Assembly (NCBI GenBank): GCA_028290125.1
Contig: JAQGKM010000182.1
Location: 1 to 9,331 of the forward strand
From: Hyphomicrobiales bacterium
Lineage (GTDB): Bacteria; Pseudomonadota; Alphaproteobacteria; Rhizobiales; Beijerinckiaceae
Length of the DNA: 9,331 bases
Reading direction: 5' to 3'
Part shown: in pieces, positions 7,643-9,331 of the stretch
How positions within the stretch are numbered: position 1 is the stretch's first letter
Layout of the letters: each line of letters begins with the position of its first letter
Made by a program: the position numbers and the translations under genes
The notes under the pieces: generated by a model
Told to the model about the DNA's origin: nothing
The model's database searches: none
What the model saw: only the letters and a program-made list of their open reading frames with translations

Positions 7643-8036
7643 CCGTCGGCTCCTCGTAAGCAGAGCGTCTGCGTCGCATGGACGAGCGCGCCCATCAAGA
7701 CCCGCACGGCCTGGCTCTGGGCGAACCTGCGGCCACGGTTGTGTGCGCAACCGCAACACGCGTCACACAAAGGATTGAAACTCGGCGCTCTTTCAAGGAA
7801 GGCGGAGCCGAAGCATGGCGCGAGTCGAAGGCAAGCATTGAACGAAATGGCTGTGGCTGAGCACTTGCCGGACTTTCGCAATGCAGCAAATCAGGTTCGT
7901 GTATGAACTAAAGGTGCATAGCTCGAGCGATCATGCAGTCGTTTTTTCGATTGCGCCACCTTGGGCGAATAGGCTTGATACGTACCAACCGCAGCCCGTT
8001 CAGCGTGCCGCGAAAAATGTTTACCGGAGGAAGACC
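7643..8036. promoter_or_regulatory. 394-bp divergent intergenic region between the dehydrogenase and TRAP binding-protein genes
   Basis: No convincing gene is found here: short open frames have no recognisable domain or good ribosome-binding site. It must hold promoters for both flanking genes, yet no strong -35/-10 pair stands out. Visible landmarks are the dehydrogenase ribosome-binding site (7650-7655), an inverted repeat TTGAAA-N10-TTTCAA at 7775-7796, and the binding-protein ribosome-binding site GGAGGA at 8026-8031. The part from about 7880 to 8020 is more AT-rich than the genes and is the most likely leader of the TRAP gene. Confidence 0.5.
7775..7796. promoter_or_regulatory. Inverted repeat TTGAAA-N10-TTTCAA, candidate operator
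   Basis: Two perfect 6-bp arms with a centre-to-centre spacing of 16 bp, close to the one or two helical turns favoured by dimeric regulators. It lies 133 nt upstream of the dehydrogenase start and about 240 nt upstream of the TRAP gene. No regulator gene is in the window to pair with it, so the assignment rests only on symmetry and position. Confidence 0.25.
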
Positions 8037-9131
8037 ATGAGCATGAAACGTCGTCAATTCCTCAAGGCTGCGGGCCTTGGGGCCGCTGGTTCGGCGATCG
8101 CGGCTCCGGCCATCGCGCAGAGCGCGCCCGAGATCAAGTGGCGCCTGACCTCGTCCTTCCCGCGTTCGCTCGACACGATCTACGGCGCGGCGGAAATCAT
8201 CTCCAAATATGTCGCGGAAGCGACCGACAATAAATTTCAGATCCAGGTTTTCGCCGGCGGCGAAATCGTGCCGGCGCTGCAGGCGCTCGACGCCGTGCAG
8301 AACGGCACGGTCGAGGCCTGCCATACCTGCCTGTACTATTACTGGGGCAAGGACCCGACCTTCGCCTTCGGGACGGCGGTGCCGTTCGGCCTCAACTCGC
8401 GCCAGCAGAGCGCGTGGATGTACAACGGCGGCGGCACGGAGCTCCTGAACGAGTTCCTCGAGCCCTACAAGGTCAACAACTTCCTCGCGGGCAACACCGG
8501 CACGCAGATGGGCGGCTGGTTCCGCAAGGAAATCAGCAAGCCGGCCGATTTCGACGGTCTCAAGATGCGCATCGGCGGCTTCGGCGGCGCGGTGCTGCAG
8601 AAGCTCGGCGCGGTGCCGCAGCAGATCGCCGGCGGCGATATCTATCCGTCGCTCGAAAAGGGCACGATCGACGCGGCCGAATGGATCGGCCCCTACGATG
8701 ACGAGAAGCTCGGCTTCAACAAGGTCGCGCCGTTCTACTATTATCCCGGCTGGTGGGAGGGCGGCGCCATGCTGAACCTCGTCACCAATGTCGAGAAGTA
8801 CAACCAGCTGCCGAAGTCCTACCAGGCGATCCTCAAGGCGGCCTCCGCCGCCGCGACGGTCGAGACGCAGGCCAAGTACGACCACGGCAACGTCGGCGCG
8901 CTGAAGCGCCTCGTCGGCGCCGGCACCAAGCTGCGCCCGTTCTCGCCGGAAGTGATGGAAGCCTGCTGGAAGGCGGCGAACGAAGTCTACTCCGAACTCA
9001 ACGCCAAGAACGCGAAGTTCAAGAAGGTCCATGACAGCTACATGGCTTTCCGCAACGACGAATATCTCTGGTGGCAGGTCGCCGAGTTCAACTACGACAA
9101 CTTCATGATCCGCCAGCGCGCCAAGGGCTGA
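8037..9131 (+). CDS. TRAP transporter periplasmic substrate-binding protein (DctP/TakP-like), Tat-exported
   Basis: Periplasmic solute receptor of 364 aa for a tripartite ATP-independent transporter. A twin-arginine signal KRRQFLK (4-10) is followed by an Ala-rich core, with likely cleavage after AIA (27). The mature protein opens with the family block WRLTSSFPRSLDTIYGAAE (35-53). Arg178 in LKMRIGG is the conserved arginine that binds the ligand carboxylate. Gln157, Glu215 and Trp216 (NTGTQMGGW and EWIGPYDD) and the segment YYYPGWWEGG (234-243) resemble TakP, the 2-keto-acid/Na+ binding protein of Rhodobacter, and the related FcbT1/mannitol group, so a keto or aromatic carboxylic acid is the likely ligand (inference). 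The start has GGAGGA 5 nt upstream. A strong terminator follows directly, and no DctQ/DctM membrane subunit is present, so the gene is monocistronic and the permease must be encoded elsewhere. Confidence 0.93.
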   Translation: MSMKRRQFLKAAGLGAAGSAIAAPAIAQSAPEIKWRLTSSFPRSLDTIYGAAEIISKYVAEATDNKFQIQVFAGGEIVPALQALDAVQNGTVEACHTCLYYYWGKDPTFAFGTAVPFGLNSRQQSAWMYNGGGTELLNEFLEPYKVNNFLAGNTGTQMGGWFRKEISKPADFDGLKMRIGGFGGAVLQKLGAVPQQIAGGDIYPSLEKGTIDAAEWIGPYDDEKLGFNKVAPFYYYPGWWEGGAMLNLVTNVEKYNQLPKSYQAILKAASAAATVETQAKYDHGNVGALKRLVGAGTKLRPFSPEVMEACWKAANEVYSELNAKNAKFKKVHDSYMAFRNDEYLWWQVAEFNYDNFMIRQRAKG

Positions 9132-9151
9132 CGCTGGATTGTCGAAAAAAG

Positions 9152-9183
9152 AAAGCCCCGGGCGCGAGCCCGGGGCTTTTTTT
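9152..9183 (+). terminator. Intrinsic terminator of the TRAP binding-protein gene
   Basis: A stem of GCCCCGGGC (9155-9163) and GCCCGGGGC (9168-9176) with a GCGA tetraloop is extended by three A-T pairs and followed by seven T residues (9177-9183). It starts 21 nt after the stop codon. Leading A-rich bases (9145-9154) opposite the T-tract would also give partial function in the reverse direction. Confidence 0.95.
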
Positions 9184-9191
9184 ATGCGCCT

Positions 9192-9225
9192 CGTCATTGC
9201 GGTGAGTGCAGCGACGCGGCAATCC
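9192..9225 (+). repeat. Short intergenic palindromic repeat, divergent copy 2
   Basis: Begins with CGTCATTGC and ends with GGCAATCC like copy 3, with a more diverged and longer middle (ggtgagtgcagcgacgc). The ATTGC/GCAAT ends are inverted and can pair. It lies 8 nt after the T-tract of the TRAP gene terminator and is in direct orientation with the copy at 9258. Confidence 0.6.
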
Positions 9226-9257
9226 ATCTTCGCGTCAGCGCGCACCGTCGCCCGATG

Positions 9258-9286
9258 CCGTCATTGCGAGCGCAGCGAAGCAATCC
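9258..9286 (+). repeat. Short intergenic palindromic repeat, copy 3
   Basis: A 29-nt unit starting CCGTCATTGC and ending AGCAATCC, matching the reverse complement of 356-384 at 28 of 29 positions. ATTGC and GCAAT near the ends, and CGC and GCG in the middle, allow an imperfect hairpin. Near-identity of two copies 8.9 kb apart shows it is a dispersed family. Similar ATTGCGAG...GCAAT elements are common between genes in alphaproteobacterial genomes (from general knowledge). Confidence 0.8.
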
Positions 9287-9331
9287 AGAAGCCGCGGAAT
9301 GTGTGTGCGTCGCGTCACGTCGGTTTCAGCA
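9287..9331. other. Terminal intergenic bases, nothing recognised
   Basis: The last 45 bases follow the repeat and contain no gene start, ribosome-binding site or clear hairpin that can be supported. They continue into whatever lies to the right of the window. Confidence 0.4.

Noticed and set aside
7881..8036. N-terminal extension of the TRAP binding protein
   Set aside because: It would bury the twin-arginine signal inside the protein, while GGAGGA lies at the right distance from the ATG at 8037.
7908..9245. Long leftward open frame antisense to the TRAP binding protein
   Set aside because: No domain is recognisable, and it would run through the strong rightward terminator and a repeat; the sense frame has a full TRAP receptor signature.

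Overview
The window is a GC-rich stretch of an alphaproteobacterial chromosome, most probably order Hyphomicrobiales (Rhizobiales). That placement is an inference from base composition, the PleC/DivJ/PdhS-like histidine kinase, the mix of genes and the type of intergenic palindromic repeats. No species is claimed. It carries seven protein-coding genes, one of them cut by the left edge. I see no rRNA, tRNA, CRISPR array, insertion sequence or phage gene.

Layout from the left. The 3' end of cobT (cobalamin lower-ligand activation) runs rightward and converges on a leftward pair: a membrane-bound sensor histidine kinase (1992-3530) followed by an exported S10 serine carboxypeptidase-like protein (385-1905). 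The 160 bp between cobT and the S10 gene consist almost entirely of intergenic palindromic repeats. To the right of the kinase, a divergent 280 bp region leads into two rightward genes: an Fe-S type uracil-DNA glycosylase-family protein (3811-4449) and an exported caspase-fold protein (4526-6742). The caspase-fold protein has lost both catalytic residues and ends in a roughly 245-residue glutamine-rich tail encoded by an imperfect CAG/CAA tract. A perfect GC-rich hairpin separates it from a convergent beta-hydroxyacid dehydrogenase gene (6776-7642). A 394 bp divergent intergenic region follows, then a Tat-exported TRAP-transporter substrate-binding protein (8037-9131) closed by a textbook intrinsic terminator. 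The last 150 bases hold two further copies of the repeat seen at the left end.

The genes do not form one pathway. The possible functional units are kinase plus S10 protein (same strand, 86 bp apart) and glycosylase plus pseudo-caspase (same strand, 76 bp apart). The dehydrogenase and the TRAP binding protein diverge from a shared upstream region, so co-regulation around a small organic acid is possible but not shown. The most unusual item is the catalytically dead, secreted, polyglutamine-tailed caspase homologue. The second is the dense set of palindromic repeats flanking the block.
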